Source: Pseudomonas sp. 2FG (GTDB lineage Bacteria > Pseudomonadota > Gammaproteobacteria > Pseudomonadales > Pseudomonadaceae). Taken from it: DNA of 64,000 bases. The notes beneath the pieces were generated by a model, which was given only the letters and a program-made list of their open reading frames with translations, made no database searches and was not told the DNA's origin. The translations under genes and the position numbers were made by a program. The stretch's first letter is position 1. Each line of letters starts with the position of its first letter. Of the stretch, positions 8,671 through 19,125 are shown piece by piece. The stretch is taken from the NCBI RefSeq assembly GCF_005502935.1, contig NZ_SCMP01000003.1, forward strand, positions 248,001-312,000, in the 5' to 3' direction.

Positions 8671-9540
8671 TTAACGGCGCAAGCGCGCCAGCGCACCGCC
8701 CAGCAGCCCGGTGACACAGCCCACCAGCAAGCCACCGACATGCGCACCGTTGGCAATGGCCCCGAAGCCCAAGGTCTCGGTCACGCCGGACAGGCAGATC
8801 AGCAACCAGATCAGCATCATCACCACCACACCCTTGGGCAAGCGATAAGCCGGGTTAGGCGCGAGCCACTGGAAAATCCAGCAGTGCCCGAGCAGGCCAT
8901 AGAGCACGCCGGACAGCCCGCCGAACAACGCAGGCCCGGCAACGGCATACTGGACGCCGTTGGAGACCAGACCGAACAGCAGCGTCAGCCCCAGCAGCAT
9001 CACGCCGCCTTGGCGTGCCTCGATCCGCCGCCCCAGCTCCCAGAACCACATGGCATTCATCGCCAGATGCAGTACGCCGAAATGGATCAGCATCGGCGTG
9101 ATCAGCCGCCACCACTGTCCGGCGGCCAGGCTCTCGGCCAGCGGCGTGAACACTATGTAGTCGCCCTGAATCTGGAAGTCCTGAAAGCTCAGCCAGCGGA
9201 TGGTGGCGAAGTTGTCGCCGAGCAAGGTCACCCCGGCCACCAGCAAGGTCAGCAACAGCACCCAGGTGGTCAGCGGGTTGTCGCGCAGTTGCTGAACAAA
9301 GCCGCCCGCCCCCTCCGGCACCGACACCGACACCGGCGCGAGCTGAAAATCAGGGTCACCCTCGGGAAAACGCCGATAGAGGCCGCGCACATCCTCAGCC
9401 AACTGCTCGCCCGGCACCCAGAGCACCTGCTCGCCGGACTCCTCACTGACGCGATGCGGCACCTGCAAGCGCTGCAACAGCGCCACAAAGCCGCCCAGGT
9501 TAACGCTCAGCGGCAGACGTAAGACTTCAACAGCACTCAT
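8671..9540 (-). CDS. glpG: GlpG-type rhomboid intramembrane serine protease
   Basis: 289 residues. An N-terminal soluble domain (about 1-85) resembles the GlpG cytoplasmic domain, followed by six or more membrane segments from residue 92 on. Catalytic Ser210 lies in GGLSGVLYG and His267 in GAHVGG; the supporting HxxxxHxxxN motif is at 153-162. The enzyme cleaves membrane proteins inside the inner membrane; its substrate is not shown by the context. The start overlaps the metallophosphoesterase stop by 4 bases (ATGA), which indicates translational coupling. Confidence 0.93.
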   Translation of the reverse strand: MSAVEVLRLPLSVNLGGFVALLQRLQVPHRVSEESGEQVLWVPGEQLAEDVRGLYRRFPEGDPDFQLAPVSVSVPEGAGGFVQQLRDNPLTTWVLLLTLLVAGVTLLGDNFATIRWLSFQDFQIQGDYIVFTPLAESLAAGQWWRLITPMLIHFGVLHLAMNAMWFWELGRRIEARQGGVMLLGLTLLFGLVSNGVQYAVAGPALFGGLSGVLYGLLGHCWIFQWLAPNPAYRLPKGVVVMMLIWLLICLSGVTETLGFGAIANGAHVGGLLVGCVTGLLGGALARLRR

Positions 9541-10511
9541 TGCAACAGCTCCGGCCGCTCAACTTCGACCCAGGCGAACTTGCGCGGGTCGAGGCGGGTT
9601 TCTTGATCCAGGCGATAGGCCACCAACTTGCCGGACAGCACGGCGCTGTAATCCAAACAGGCCAGGTTCGGCCGAATCGGTGCCGGCTTGCCGCTACGCC
9701 AGTAATGGCCGACGAACAACAGTGGCTCTTTCGGCCCATAGCGCAGCAGTTCGGTTTTTTCCGCTTCGGACAGCGGCGTCTGTGCCACCCGCTCGGGCAA
9801 GGCGTCCGGCTGAAATACGATGTCACCGTAGGTTTGCGGATCTTCTTCCCAGAACTTGGTGCGAAAGAACGCGCGGGTAAAGCCATCATCGCTGGTCAGC
9901 GTTAGGCCGTGGGGCAAGCGCATGTCCGTACCACGCAACAGACGGTTAAACACCCTGTCGGCAAAACTGCCCGGCACCGCGGCGGCTTGCAGGAACGACT
10001 CATCCACGCGGCCGTCGGCATACAGCGCGCGCAACGACTCGATCAGGCCGGCATCCCAGCAGGCATGCACGACGCGGAAGCGGCCGGCATCGATAAACAG
10101 GGGCAGTTGATAAAACCAGCCAAGAAACTCACGCCACTCGCCCGGGTAAGCCTCGAACTGCGCCAGACTTTCCTTGATCAGCCGCGCATGCCGCGGCGTG
10201 TGCTCACGGACATAGTGCCGACCGCTACCCGGCAGCGCCGGGGTGCTCCAGCCAAGCGCATTGAACTCGTGGTTACCCATGATGCACAGCGCCTGGCCCG
10301 CTTCGACCATGCCATGCACGAGATGCAGCGCCTCACGGATGCGCGGCCCACGGTCGATGATGTCGCCGAGAAACAGCGCCTGGCGCCGTGGGTGGCGCCA
10401 GCTGCCTGCCTGCCGACGGTAGCCAAGCGTATCCAGCAGGCGCTCGAGGGTGCGGGCGCAGCCGTGCACGTCACCAATCAAGTCGTAGCCGCGTGCCGGA
10501 TCGAGCAACAT
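9537..10511 (-). CDS. Calcineurin-like metallophosphoesterase
   Basis: 324 residues with the phosphoesterase signatures in order: GDVHGC (13-18), GDIIDRG (49-55) and GNHEFN (79-84), plus a later GHYW that supplies a metal-binding His. This arrangement matches the PrpA/ApaH-like serine/threonine phosphatase group, with a two-metal centre. Substrate is not evident; phosphoprotein or dinucleotide polyphosphate are the usual options. The ATG directly abuts the nadK stop, and its stop overlaps the rhomboid start, so it is in the middle of the operon. Confidence 0.9.
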   Translation of the reverse strand: MLLDPARGYDLIGDVHGCARTLERLLDTLGYRRQAGSWRHPRRQALFLGDIIDRGPRIREALHLVHGMVEAGQALCIMGNHEFNALGWSTPALPGSGRHYVREHTPRHARLIKESLAQFEAYPGEWREFLGWFYQLPLFIDAGRFRVVHACWDAGLIESLRALYADGRVDESFLQAAAVPGSFADRVFNRLLRGTDMRLPHGLTLTSDDGFTRAFFRTKFWEEDPQTYGDIVFQPDALPERVAQTPLSEAEKTELLRYGPKEPLLFVGHYWRSGKPAPIRPNLACLDYSAVLSGKLVAYRLDQETRLDPRKFAWVEVERPELLQ

Positions 10512-11402
10512 TTAATCCCCTCCGCCACCGAGCCGGCTGCCCCAGCCCAGTTTGGTCCGGCAGACCTCGTAATAATTGTGCTCCAGCGGGTGAATCAGGC
10601 AGAGCTTCTGTGGCTTCTTGCTGATGGTGATGGTGTCGCCGGGCGCACAGGTGAAGTGGTTTTGCCCATCGCAGGAAACCTGCGGATAGATCTGCATGTC
10701 CTTGGCGACGACGATTTTCAGCTCACTGTTGCCATCCACCACAATCGGTCGGCTGGACAGGGTGTGCGGGTACATCGGCACGATGACGATGGCGTCCAAT
10801 TTAGGGTGCATGATCGGCCCGCCCGCCGACAGCGCATAGGCGGTCGAGCCAGTGGGCGTGGCGACGATCAGGCCGTCGGCCTTCTGGCTGCAGACGAACT
10901 GGCCGTCGATATGCAACTCGAACTCGATCATCCGCGTGGACTTACCGGGATGCAGCACCACATCGTTGAGGGCATCGCCCTGACCGATAGTTTCGGCGTG
11001 CCGGCGCACCTCGGCCTCCAGCAGGAAGCGGCTTTCCACCAGGTACTGGCCGTCGAGCACCCCGGCGACCTTGACCTCCAGTTCATCCGGGCGGATATCG
11101 GTGAGAAAGCCCAGGCTGCCGCGGTTGATCCCCAGCACCGGCACCTTATGCTGGGCCAGCGCCCGCGCGGCGCCCAGCAGGCTGCCATCGCCGCCGACGA
11201 CAATCACCAGATCGCAGGCCTCACCCAGGCTCTTGCGCGACGAGGTTTGCAAGCCGTGACCCGGCAACACCTCGGCGATGGTGTCCTCGAGGATCACATG
11301 CAGATGGCGATCGAGCAGGAATTTCTTCAGCCGGCGAATGGTGTCGAGCACCTGCGAGCTGCCCAAGCGACCGATAATGCCGATATTGCGAAATTGCTCC
11401 AT
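10512..11402 (-). CDS. nadK: NAD kinase
   Basis: 296 residues. It makes NADP+ from NAD+ and ATP in the cytosol. The nucleotide-binding GGDGS is at 70-74, and the second signature ATPTGSTAYALSAGGPI follows near residue 185. Length and motifs are complete. It is the promoter-proximal gene of the six-gene minus-strand operon ending with pepN, and faces the DUF1853 gene across 259 bases that must hold both promoters. Confidence 0.97.
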   Translation of the reverse strand: MEQFRNIGIIGRLGSSQVLDTIRRLKKFLLDRHLHVILEDTIAEVLPGHGLQTSSRKSLGEACDLVIVVGGDGSLLGAARALAQHKVPVLGINRGSLGFLTDIRPDELEVKVAGVLDGQYLVESRFLLEAEVRRHAETIGQGDALNDVVLHPGKSTRMIEFELHIDGQFVCSQKADGLIVATPTGSTAYALSAGGPIMHPKLDAIVIVPMYPHTLSSRPIVVDGNSELKIVVAKDMQIYPQVSCDGQNHFTCAPGDTITISKKPQKLCLIHPLEHNYYEVCRTKLGWGSRLGGGGD

Positions 11403-11661
11403 GGGGCTCCTACGGGGCTCAGGGACAGTAGATAGGCCGATTATGGGCGAAAGCCGCCGACAGCGGCAAACCAGTGCCGCGACCTAGAAGTTCGACACAG
11501 CGCTGGCCAGTGGGTTTTGTCGCGAGGCCAGGCAGCACGACGAGACATAGTCGGCCATGCCGAGGAGTGGCAAGGTCCAAAAGGTGCGGCCAGGATCGGC
11601 TGAAACCTGTGTCTTGAGGCAGTAATACCTCTTTTGTAAAGACAGGCGCTATGCTCGCAGA

Positions 11662-12624
11662 ATGATGCCTTTCACCGCGCTTGCCGACCTGCCCCGCCAG
11701 TTGCACCAGCCCCAGGTGCGCGATCTGGCCTGGGTGCTGCTCGCCCCACCGATACTCAGTACCACCCCGTGGCCGCAGCGTCACCCGCTCAGCGCCAGTG
11801 CCTGGGCCGCTGCGCCGGAACAACTGGCCGACTGGCTGCAGACCCTGGACCGCAATAGCGCGGCGCTCGAGGCCTGGTTAGCCCGACATTCGGTGCGGCG
11901 CCTCGGCCTGTATTACGAGCGGCTTTGGCAGTTCGCCCTGAGTGCGGCCCCGGGCATCGAGCTGATGGCGGCTAACCTGCCGATCCGCCAAGCCGGGCAT
12001 ACCTTGGGCGAACTGGATCTGCTGCTGCGCGATGCCGAGGGTGTGCACCACCTGGAACTGGCGATCAAGCTCTACCTCGGCCCCCAGCACGGCGATGGCA
12101 CTGCCGCCGCGTGCTGGCTCGGCCCCGGCAGCCATGATCGTCTGGACCTCAAGCTGAACCATTTGAGCCGGCATCAGCTGCCCCTCTCCGCTCGCCCCGA
12201 AGCGCAGGCAGCGCTGGCCGAGCTCGGCATCACGCAGATTCAGGCCGAACTCTGGCTCGGCGGCTACCTGTTCTACCCCTGGCCCGGCAGCAGTGAAGCT
12301 CCGCACGGTGCTCAACCGCAGCATTTGCGCGGCCGCTGGCTGCACCGCCGCGACTGGCCAGCCTTTCTTGCCGCAAGTAGCGCGGGGCGTTGGCAACCCA
12401 TACCTCGACAAACCTGGCTGGCGCCGGCGCGGGTGGTCACAGCGGACACCTGGACGCCATTACAGCTGGAGCAATGGCTGGCTCAACTGGACGAGCATGC
12501 GCCGGCCCAACTGCTGGTCAGGTTTACGGAAAACTCAGCAGGAAACTGGGAAGAAGCCGAACGCTTATTTCTGGTCGCCGATCAATGGCCACAACGGGGC
12601 GGCGATGGGAAAACCAGGCCGTAG
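11662..12624 (+). CDS. DUF1853 family protein
   Basis: 320 residues from ATGATG at 11662; Met2 could equally be the start. The protein has the DUF1853 layout: an N-terminal RDLAWVLLAPP motif, GLYYERLWQFAL near residue 90, and GELDLLLRD near 115, followed by HLELAIKLYLG. The GELDhhh...HhExAhKh arrangement resembles the D...ExK core of PD-(D/E)XK nucleases, which is my inference. It is divergent from nadK and convergent with the cNMP-rhodanese gene. Function unknown. Confidence 0.85.
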   Translation: MMPFTALADLPRQLHQPQVRDLAWVLLAPPILSTTPWPQRHPLSASAWAAAPEQLADWLQTLDRNSAALEAWLARHSVRRLGLYYERLWQFALSAAPGIELMAANLPIRQAGHTLGELDLLLRDAEGVHHLELAIKLYLGPQHGDGTAAACWLGPGSHDRLDLKLNHLSRHQLPLSARPEAQAALAELGITQIQAELWLGGYLFYPWPGSSEAPHGAQPQHLRGRWLHRRDWPAFLAASSAGRWQPIPRQTWLAPARVVTADTWTPLQLEQWLAQLDEHAPAQLLVRFTENSAGNWEEAERLFLVADQWPQRGGDGKTRP

Positions 12625-12645
12625 ATACCGCGATCGGTAAGCGGG

Positions 12646-13755
12646 CTAGCGGCTACGCTCGGTGCGCCCGCCGGAGCGCGCCAGATAGCCCGAACCACTT
12701 TCGCAGAGCAGCCCGTCACGCAGCACCGCCGGCAAGGCGTCCAAACCATCGCGCAGGGCATACACCTTGAACCCCAGCTGCGACAATAGAAACACCGCAC
12801 TGGCGCTGCGTTTGCCGCTGTCGCAGTAACACAGGTAAGTACGCGCCTTATCCAATAGCCGAGCCTTAAGGCGCAACAGCTGCAACGGCATGTTCAGCGA
12901 TTCCAGGGCATGGCCGCGCTCGTACTCCTCTTGCAGCCGCACATCCAACCACTGCGCACCACCTGATAGCAGCCGCGCCGCCTCACCGAAAGACACCTCG
13001 TCGACCACCGGCGCCTTGAGCAAGGCGAAGAAGTCCTGGCGATCCAGACGCAAGACCACGCCATCGTCCAGCATGGTCACGGTGGCATTGCGCGGCCGGT
13101 CGGCCAGCAGCGCCTCCTCACCGAAACACGCGCCGACTTCCAGTTCGGCCAGCACCTGATGCTCGCTGCCCGCACTGCGAATCACCTCGGCGCGCCCACT
13201 GTTCAAGAAGAAGCAGCAATCGCCCACCTCCCCCTCGCGCAGCACCGTGCTCCCGGCTGGCAGCTCGATGCGCTGCAAACGTTCGAGCATCGCCCGCACA
13301 TTCGGCGACGGTACTTTGGCAAAGAGGGGGTTTTCCAGCAGCCGCTCGAGCCACTCCACGTCCTCGCCGGCCTGCCCCAACTCCAGCAGCAGATCCTGAT
13401 AGGCCAGGCGCCAGGTCAACAACCGTGTCAGGGTTGCGCTGTCCAGCGTCAGCAGGCTGGCATCGGTCAGCGCCCGGGCTTCATGCAAGCGTGGCAGGCT
13501 GGGTGACAGCGGATGGCAGCTGGCTTCACTGCCCGCGAGCAAATGCTCTTCTTCACCGTCGACAGAACACAGCAGCAGTTCACCCGCCAAGAGGTAATGG
13601 GTCAGCCGCGCCTGATCACCCTGGCGGAACAGCAATTGACCGGCCAGCAAGGGTTGCGGCACTAGCTGATCGCGCAGCTCGCGCCACTGCTGTTCGGAGA
13701 GCACGTTGAGCGGCGTCAGGCTGCGCAGCTGTTCGGGATTCAGGGGGTCACTCAT
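12646..13755 (-). CDS. Cyclic nucleotide-binding and rhodanese domain protein
   Basis: 369 residues from the ATG at 13755. Residues about 12-120 look like a degenerate cNMP-fold domain; 141-250 is a better one, with the phosphate-binding-cassette-like FGEEALLADRPRNATV (211-226). Residues 257-345 form a rhodanese domain with the active loop CDSGKRS (Cys311). No HTH or membrane segment is visible, so it is a cytosolic sensor plus sulfurtransferase-like output. Its first 8 bases overlap the end of the desulfhydrase-like gene (ATGAGTGA), suggesting coupled translation and a shared role in sulfur handling. Ligand and acceptor are unknown. Confidence 0.87.
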   Translation of the reverse strand: MSDPLNPEQLRSLTPLNVLSEQQWRELRDQLVPQPLLAGQLLFRQGDQARLTHYLLAGELLLCSVDGEEEHLLAGSEASCHPLSPSLPRLHEARALTDASLLTLDSATLTRLLTWRLAYQDLLLELGQAGEDVEWLERLLENPLFAKVPSPNVRAMLERLQRIELPAGSTVLREGEVGDCCFFLNSGRAEVIRSAGSEHQVLAELEVGACFGEEALLADRPRNATVTMLDDGVVLRLDRQDFFALLKAPVVDEVSFGEAARLLSGGAQWLDVRLQEEYERGHALESLNMPLQLLRLKARLLDKARTYLCYCDSGKRSASAVFLLSQLGFKVYALRDGLDALPAVLRDGLLCESGSGYLARSGGRTERSR

Positions 13756-14770
13756 GAGGATATCCAGACTCCACCGGTCGAAGCTCAGCGTCACCGGCCA
13801 CAGGTCCAGCCAGATCGCGCGAGCGCATCGGCTCGTTGTTCGTATCGTTGTTCATACGGGCGGCCCTGCGCCCCTGCAAGCCGCCCGTATGGACGAAGAG
13901 CAGGCGTGTACCAGGGGCAAAGTAACCGGCCTCAACCCGCTGGCGCAATGCCATTAATGCTTTCGCGGTATATAACGGTTCTAACGGCACGCCGCTGCAC
14001 GCCTCAAGCTCAAGAATAAAGCACGCCAACTCGGCATCGACCTTGGCAAAACCACCGCGACAGGCGTCCAGCAACCGATAACCACGATCTGCCACGCCTG
14101 CCTGGCACAGAATCGTCTGCACCTGCTGCGCCACGCCATGGTCGCCCGGCACCGCCATAGCGCCGAACACCGGATGCGCACCCGCCTCCGCCAGCACCAA
14201 GCCAGCCAAGGTAGTACCCGTGCCCACGGCCAGCCACCAGCCGTCGTAGTCAGCCCAACCGAGCGCAGCCAACTGCTCACGCGCCTGCGTCACCAGCGCC
14301 GCACAGCCCAGCGCCCCCGGCAAACCACCACCGCCCTCCGGCACGGCGTGCAGCTTGGGGTAGCGTGCCTGCCATTGAGCCCAGAAATCCGGCCGATGCC
14401 GCGCTCGATAACCGCCGTAGCCGAGCCAGTGCAGTTGCATGCCCCACGCCTGCAGATCACGCACGGTTGGCGTGTCTTGCGGTTCACCGCGCAGCAAGCC
14501 GGCGGTGGGAAAGCTAAAGCGCTTTCCCACCGCGGCCAGGGCATGCAGATGATTGGAATGCGCCCCGCCCAGGCTGATCAAGCCATCGGCACCCACCGCG
14601 GCGGCGCTAACCAGATGCGGGGTCAGCTTGAACCACTTATTGCCGGAGATCAGCGGGTCGATCAGGTCGAGGCGCAGCACCGCCAGCTCGACACCAGCCT
14701 GCGCCAGCCAATCGAGCTGCAAAGGCTCAAGTGGTGCCCTAGGCGCCCACTGCGGAATAACCAGAGACAA
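13748..14770 (-). CDS. PLP-dependent D-cysteine desulfhydrase / ACC deaminase-like enzyme
   Basis: 340 residues. The fold-type II PLP signature is present: the Schiff-base Lys in SGNKWFKL (about 43-50) and SLGGAHSNHLHALA near 66, with a later AVGTGTTLAGLV glycine loop. Family members split D-cysteine to pyruvate, H2S and ammonia, or act on related substrates; ACC deaminase activity cannot be assigned from these residues. The protein runs about 30 residues past the usual LFVHTGGLQG end, and this extension overlaps the cNMP-rhodanese start. It begins 3 bases after the upstream coiled-coil gene ends, so all three look like one operon. Confidence 0.88.
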   Translation of the reverse strand: MSLVIPQWAPRAPLEPLQLDWLAQAGVELAVLRLDLIDPLISGNKWFKLTPHLVSAAAVGADGLISLGGAHSNHLHALAAVGKRFSFPTAGLLRGEPQDTPTVRDLQAWGMQLHWLGYGGYRARHRPDFWAQWQARYPKLHAVPEGGGGLPGALGCAALVTQAREQLAALGWADYDGWWLAVGTGTTLAGLVLAEAGAHPVFGAMAVPGDHGVAQQVQTILCQAGVADRGYRLLDACRGGFAKVDAELACFILELEACSGVPLEPLYTAKALMALRQRVEAGYFAPGTRLLFVHTGGLQGRRAARMNNDTNNEPMRSRDLAGPVAGDAELRPVESGYPHE

Positions 14771-14773
14771 GGC

Positions 14774-16138
14774 TTAGCTGACGGTGTGCAGGCGGCTGGC
14801 CTTATGCCGCGCACAACAATTGGAGTCGCCCGCGACGAACCGACTGGGGCTGTCCACCCGCTCGATCGGCATGGCGCAGCGCTCACCGCTGGGCAAGTTC
14901 GCCTCGCAGTTCGGTTGCTGGTAATGCGCCAGCCACTGGAGATATTGCGCTTGCGACACGAAGCACTTGGCCGCGGCGTAGGCCAGCGGATTATCCTGAT
15001 ACCGGGCGATATCCTGCAGCGGGATAGTCAGGTGACCGGCCCCCGGGTGATAGACGACGAACACCACGCCGAGCTTGCTCAGCCGCTCGAGAATCTGTTC
15101 GCCGCCTTGGCTGGCAAACGCGTCACGCTCACGCTTGAGGCGCTCGACTTCCTGTTGCAGTTGCGCGTCCAGCTCGTTGCGGTAGGCCAGCTCAACGTCA
15201 CGAATGGCGATCTGCTCTTGGTGCTCCACGACCGCAGACGCGATCTTGGCTTGCAACTCGGCATCAAACTGCGCACGCAGGATATCGCTCTCGGTGCGGC
15301 CATGGTGCTCCAGAGCCCGCAATTGCTGGGTCATTTCTTCGCGGTTTTTCTGCAAGCCATCGGCTTGCGCGGCTAATTGCGCCTTGAGGCTCGCGTTGAG
15401 TTCCTCCTGCTGGCGCAAAGCCAGGTGCAGGCCATGGATTTGCACCTGCAGCGTTTTATTCTGCTCAGCATTGGCCAGTTTGAGTTTGGCCAACTCCTCT
15501 TCGTGTTGCTGGCCCAGGCTGCTGATCCGCAGACGCTGCTGTTTGATCAGTTGCGCGGTTTTCAGGCGGTGTTCCTGAGCGTTTTTCTCAGCCAGTTTCT
15601 CCGCCACCTCCTTGGCTGGATCCGGCGCATGCCATTTGTCCTCGGAAGCCATTTGCAAACGTTCGGGAGCGACTGTCTGTGCCGAGTCTTCCTCAACCAG
15701 CAAGCCCAACTGATTACGCTTGGCCGCATCGCGCAGCAGTACCAGGTCGTTCTGCCCCGGCGCCAGGCTGGGGTCCCATAGGTGCATCTGATGCCAGGAC
15801 ACCGGGCACTGGCTGCGGCAGGCCAAACGAATCGGCCCCGCACCGAGGTCTGGGCCACGCCCGGAGCGCTCGGCCAGATGCCGCAGGGGGATATTCCAAC
15901 CGCTATCGGCCAAGCCCTTCTTGTCGAAATCCAGATAGAAGAACACCGCCGCGCGGATCAACAGGCGCGGGTTGATCAACACATAGGCCACGCGCACCTG
16001 CTGATCGGCGAACCCCGGCATAGTCACCATGCCGTCGAGCAAAGCCTCGAATTCGGGAAAAAGCATTTCCTTGCAGATGCCGCGCTCACTGAAGAACATC
16101 ACGGCTTCCACTATCTGTGGCTTGTTCTGCATGCTCAT
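14774..16138 (-). CDS. Coiled-coil protein of unknown function, conserved in Pseudomonas
   Basis: 454 residues from the ATG at 16138, preceded by AGAGGGAAG. The longer reading to 16213 adds an Arg/Pro-rich leader that looks non-coding. Residues 1-125 form a globular domain with Cys-containing LACRSQCPVSWHQMHLWDP; about 185-370 is a long coiled coil rich in Gln, Glu, Lys and Leu (AEKLAEKNAQEH onward); the C-terminal part has CEANLPSGERCAMP and a final CCARH that could bind metal. Database entries may call such proteins ParA, but I see no Walker A P-loop. First gene of the desulfhydrase/cNMP-rhodanese operon. Confidence 0.75.
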   Translation of the reverse strand: MSMQNKPQIVEAVMFFSERGICKEMLFPEFEALLDGMVTMPGFADQQVRVAYVLINPRLLIRAAVFFYLDFDKKGLADSGWNIPLRHLAERSGRGPDLGAGPIRLACRSQCPVSWHQMHLWDPSLAPGQNDLVLLRDAAKRNQLGLLVEEDSAQTVAPERLQMASEDKWHAPDPAKEVAEKLAEKNAQEHRLKTAQLIKQQRLRISSLGQQHEEELAKLKLANAEQNKTLQVQIHGLHLALRQQEELNASLKAQLAAQADGLQKNREEMTQQLRALEHHGRTESDILRAQFDAELQAKIASAVVEHQEQIAIRDVELAYRNELDAQLQQEVERLKRERDAFASQGGEQILERLSKLGVVFVVYHPGAGHLTIPLQDIARYQDNPLAYAAAKCFVSQAQYLQWLAHYQQPNCEANLPSGERCAMPIERVDSPSRFVAGDSNCCARHKASRLHTVS

Positions 16139-16352
16139 CGGCTTCCCTCTAGGCCAACACGGCGATAGTCCTCTCGGGCGTAACGCTCCTGGCGGCCTGA
16201 GTAAAGGCGGCAAAACCAGGCGTTATCCCGTGATATCGACAAGTCTAGGGGAAAAAGGGGCGCAGGCAATGTGACTGGGTTGGCAGTCGCCCGCCGTGGC
16301 AGTTAGACAGACCGACGGCGGGGCGAAACTGTGATGGGCTTGGTGCAATGTC

Positions 16353-16781
16353 TCAGGACTTGGAGCTGGCCAAAAAGGGCGCCAGACGTCGCCCCATCTC
16401 TTCGCCCAGCGCCTGCAAGCCACTCAGAGGGCGAATCATCACCTCGAAATCGACAATCTTGCCGTCGTCATCGAAGCGAATCAGGTCGATACCCTTGAGC
16501 TGACGATCACCGACGCGGGCGCTGAACTCCAGCACCACGCTCAAACCATCTTCGCTGAACAGCTGCCGATGGTAAGCAAACCCCTCGAACACCTGCGAGA
16601 CCGTGTTCAGAATCAGTGTCACCAGCGGCGCACCGCTATAAGGCTTGAACGCCATCGGCGAACGAAACACCGCCTGCGGATGCAGCAAGGCCGGAAGAGC
16701 ACGCAGATCCTGTTTTTCGAGCATGGCATGCCATTGCTCAAGCGTGACGGCAACAGCAGGGTTGGGCGATATAGCTAGCAT
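16353..16781 (-). CDS. NTF2-like (SnoaL fold) protein
   Basis: 142 residues from the ATG at 16781, with AGGGGG about eight bases upstream. The sequence has the NTF2-like pattern: an N-terminal helix with LEQWHAMLEKQD, LLHPQAVFRSPM, and a C-terminal strand set GIDLIRFDDDGKIVDFEVMIRP. Such proteins bind or isomerise small hydrophobic molecules, but the pocket residues cannot be assigned here. It is flanked by fadH upstream (89 bases) and a 139-base gap downstream. Confidence 0.82.
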   Translation of the reverse strand: MLAISPNPAVAVTLEQWHAMLEKQDLRALPALLHPQAVFRSPMAFKPYSGAPLVTLILNTVSQVFEGFAYHRQLFSEDGLSVVLEFSARVGDRQLKGIDLIRFDDDGKIVDFEVMIRPLSGLQALGEEMGRRLAPFLASSKS

Positions 16782-16870
16782 GTGCAGCGTCCCCCTTATG
16801 AAAAGCCTGAAGGTCAAGCATCGAGCCGTCATGCCCAGCTTCGCGGGCACGACGGTGTATTCAGAGCATC

Positions 16871-19006
<2,136 letters not shown>

Positions 19007-19125
19007 CTACCGAGCCCCACTCAATGATCCAAAGTGACAAGTTATTGATCGAAACGAGCAGCGCGACTTGGCAAGCACAGCCCAACGTCCTACCCTTGAC
19101 AGTGAATCCCGCACGCCTTTATCTC

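Noticed and set aside
19096..19124. TTGACA-N17-TTATCT, a good sigma-70-like promoter just before the nitrilase-like ATG
   Set aside because: It would start transcription near 19131, after the chosen ATG at 19126, so it cannot serve that start. Likely chance, unless translation begins further in.
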